DNA from: an uncultured Sphingomonas sp.
Lineage (GTDB): Bacteria > Pseudomonadota > Alphaproteobacteria > Sphingomonadales > Sphingomonadaceae
DNA length: 54,773 nt
Assembly: GCA_913775975.1 (NCBI GenBank)
Contig: CAJYLQ010000001.1
Coordinates: 1-54,773 of the forward strand
Direction: 5' to 3'
Below are positions 53,883 through 54,773 of the stretch, in pieces. Position numbers and translations under genes: made by a program. The first letter of the stretch is position 1; each line of letters starts with the position of its first letter. The notes beneath the pieces were generated by a model. The model searched no databases. It saw only the letters and a program-made list of their open reading frames with translations, and had not been told where the DNA came from.

Positions 53883-54773
53883 TTAGGCCGCCGGCTGCTT
53901 TTGCCCGATCGCGCCGAGCAGATCGTCGAACGCCTTGACGAAGGAGGCGACCCCCTCCGCCACCAGCGTGTCGGTCACGCCGTTCAGGTCCAGGCCCAAA
54001 CGGTCGGCCTCGGCCAGCACATGCTTGGCGTCGTCGATATCGGCGGTCAGCGTTTCGGCCACCGTTCCATGGTCGCGGAAGGCGTCCATCGTCTTGGGCG
54101 GCATGGTGTTGACCGTGTCCGGCCCGATCAGCGTGTCGATATAGAGCGTGTCGGGGAAGGACGAGTCCTTGGTCCCCGTCGAGGCCCAGAGCAGACGCTG
54201 CGGCTGCGCACCCTTGGCGGCCAGCGCCTGCCAGCGGTCGGACTTCAGGAAGTCCAGATACCATTGATACGCCATCTTGGCGTTGGCAATGGCGACCTTG
54301 CCACGGACGGCCTTGAGCGCGTCGGCTTCCGCATCACCGGCGGCGACGCGCTCGTCGATCTTCTTGTCGATCGCCGAGTCGATGCGGCTGATGAAGAAGC
54401 TGGCGACGCTGGCGATCCGGTCGATCGGCTGCCCCGCCTTGACCCGCTCCTCGAGGCCCGACGCATAAGCCTCGGCCACCTTGATATAGGCGTCGACCGA
54501 GAAGAGCAGCGTCACGTTGACGTTGATCCCCTTGGCGATGGTCGCCGAGATGGCCGGCGCGCCCGCATCGGTGCCCGGAATCTTGATCATCAGGTTCGGG
54601 CGGTCGACCGCGTACCACAGCTTTTCGGCCTCGGCGATGGTCGCGTCGGTGTCGTCGGCAATGTAGGGCGACACTTCCAGGCTGACATAGCCGTCCTTGG
54701 CGTCCAGCTTGTCATAGACGGGCTTGAGCGTTTCCGCCGCCGCCTTGATGTCCTGGATCGCCAGATGCTCGTA
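53883..54773 (-). CDS. tal: Transaldolase, C-terminal part (gene continues beyond the window)
   Basis: 296 codons are in the window and the frame is still open at the right edge (first residues seen: [12 protein letters not shown]), so the N-terminus is missing. NLMIKIPGT carries the Schiff-base lysine. [25 protein letters not shown] and [10 protein letters not shown] are typical of the larger TalB/Tal-type transaldolase common in alphaproteobacteria and actinobacteria. Exchanges a dihydroxyacetone unit between sedoheptulose-7-P and glyceraldehyde-3-P. No fusion to glucose-6-phosphate isomerase is seen at the C-terminus. GC is low for the window (50% in one sampled line), which may reflect codon choice for high expression. 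Confidence 0.93.
   Translation of the reverse strand, partial: YEHLAIQDIKAAAETLKPVYDKLDAKDGYVSLEVSPYIADDTDATIAEAEKLWYAVDRPNLMIKIPGTDAGAPAISATIAKGINVNVTLLFSVDAYIKVAEAYASGLEERVKAGQPIDRIASVASFFISRIDSAIDKKIDERVAAGDAEADALKAVRGKVAIANAKMAYQWYLDFLKSDRWQALAAKGAQPQRLLWASTGTKDSSFPDTLYIDTLIGPDTVNTMPPKTMDAFRDHGTVAETLTADIDDAKHVLAEADRLGLDLNGVTDTLVAEGVASFVKAFDDLLGAIGQKQPAA

Noticed and set aside
1..54773. Prophage, defence island, CRISPR array or integrated element
   Set aside because: No integrase, transposase, restriction, Cas or toxin-antitoxin genes are seen, and no regularly spaced direct repeats. The window is mainly core chromosome with one accessory sugar locus.

Overview
The window is chromosomal DNA from an alphaproteobacterium, most probably a Sphingomonas or close relative (Sphingomonadales). 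This rests on gene order (argS-SPOR-nagZ-scpA-scpB-tatA; the complete mraZ-to-ftsZ dcw cluster; csp-DUF192-NDUFA12-DUF2155 facing aat), on protein character (GC-rich, Ala-rich, NDUFA12 complex I accessory protein, DUF2155, bacteriophytochrome with a HisKA_2-type kinase) and on GC-rich paired palindromes scattered through it. Genes are very dense. Most neighbours on the same strand overlap by 4 bases (ATGA, GTGA or TTGA), and this decides many starts. I see no phage, CRISPR array, rRNA, tRNA or intact insertion sequence.

Layout. 1-5171 (minus): tatA start, scpB, scpA, nagZ, a SPOR protein and argS. 5405-6931: three small cell-envelope-type genes (a secreted protein, DUF3597, DUF4142 lipoprotein) lie between argS and the dgt/SPOR-TPR pair (6959-10212). 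10213-10867 is a repeat-rich spacer. 10868-29393 (minus) is the whole dcw cluster in the order mraZ, rsmH, ftsL, ftsI, murE, murF, mraY, murD, ftsW, murG, murC, murB, ddl, ftsQ, ftsA, ftsZ. mraZ and rsmH appear to start with TTG. murD carries an in-frame insertion of a paired palindromic repeat.

29638-35781: a sugar locus. A sucrose/galactoside-type MFS transporter is followed by galT, galK and a GH68 (levansucrase-family) protein without a signal peptide; a convergent LacI-family regulator lies beyond. The regulator's own upstream region and the transporter promoter share a 13-base operator-like motif (12 of 13 identical). This is the most system-like arrangement in the window.

36492-46921: a one-TM hypothetical protein, a cysteine synthase, an MliC-like lipoprotein, aat (its 3' end overlapping DUF2155 by 190 bp), NDUFA12, a DUF192 lipoprotein, a double cold-shock protein, recX, a fatty-acyl-AMP ligase, a GGDEF-EAL protein, DUF3140 and a MAPEG protein. 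47069-51031: a dicarboxylate/amino-acid:cation symporter coupled to a BphO-type heme oxygenase, converging on a bacteriophytochrome kinase. 51111-54773 (minus): two coupled HAD phosphatases, 6-phosphogluconate dehydrogenase and the 3' part of transaldolase, i.e. pentose phosphate metabolism.

Base composition is uneven. Hand counts of 60-base lines gave 58% GC inside murD (20761-20820), 80-82% in murF (22861-22920 and 23221-23280) and galK (33361-33420), and 50-52% in tal and gnd. These are small samples, but they suggest mosaicism as well as expression-related codon bias.
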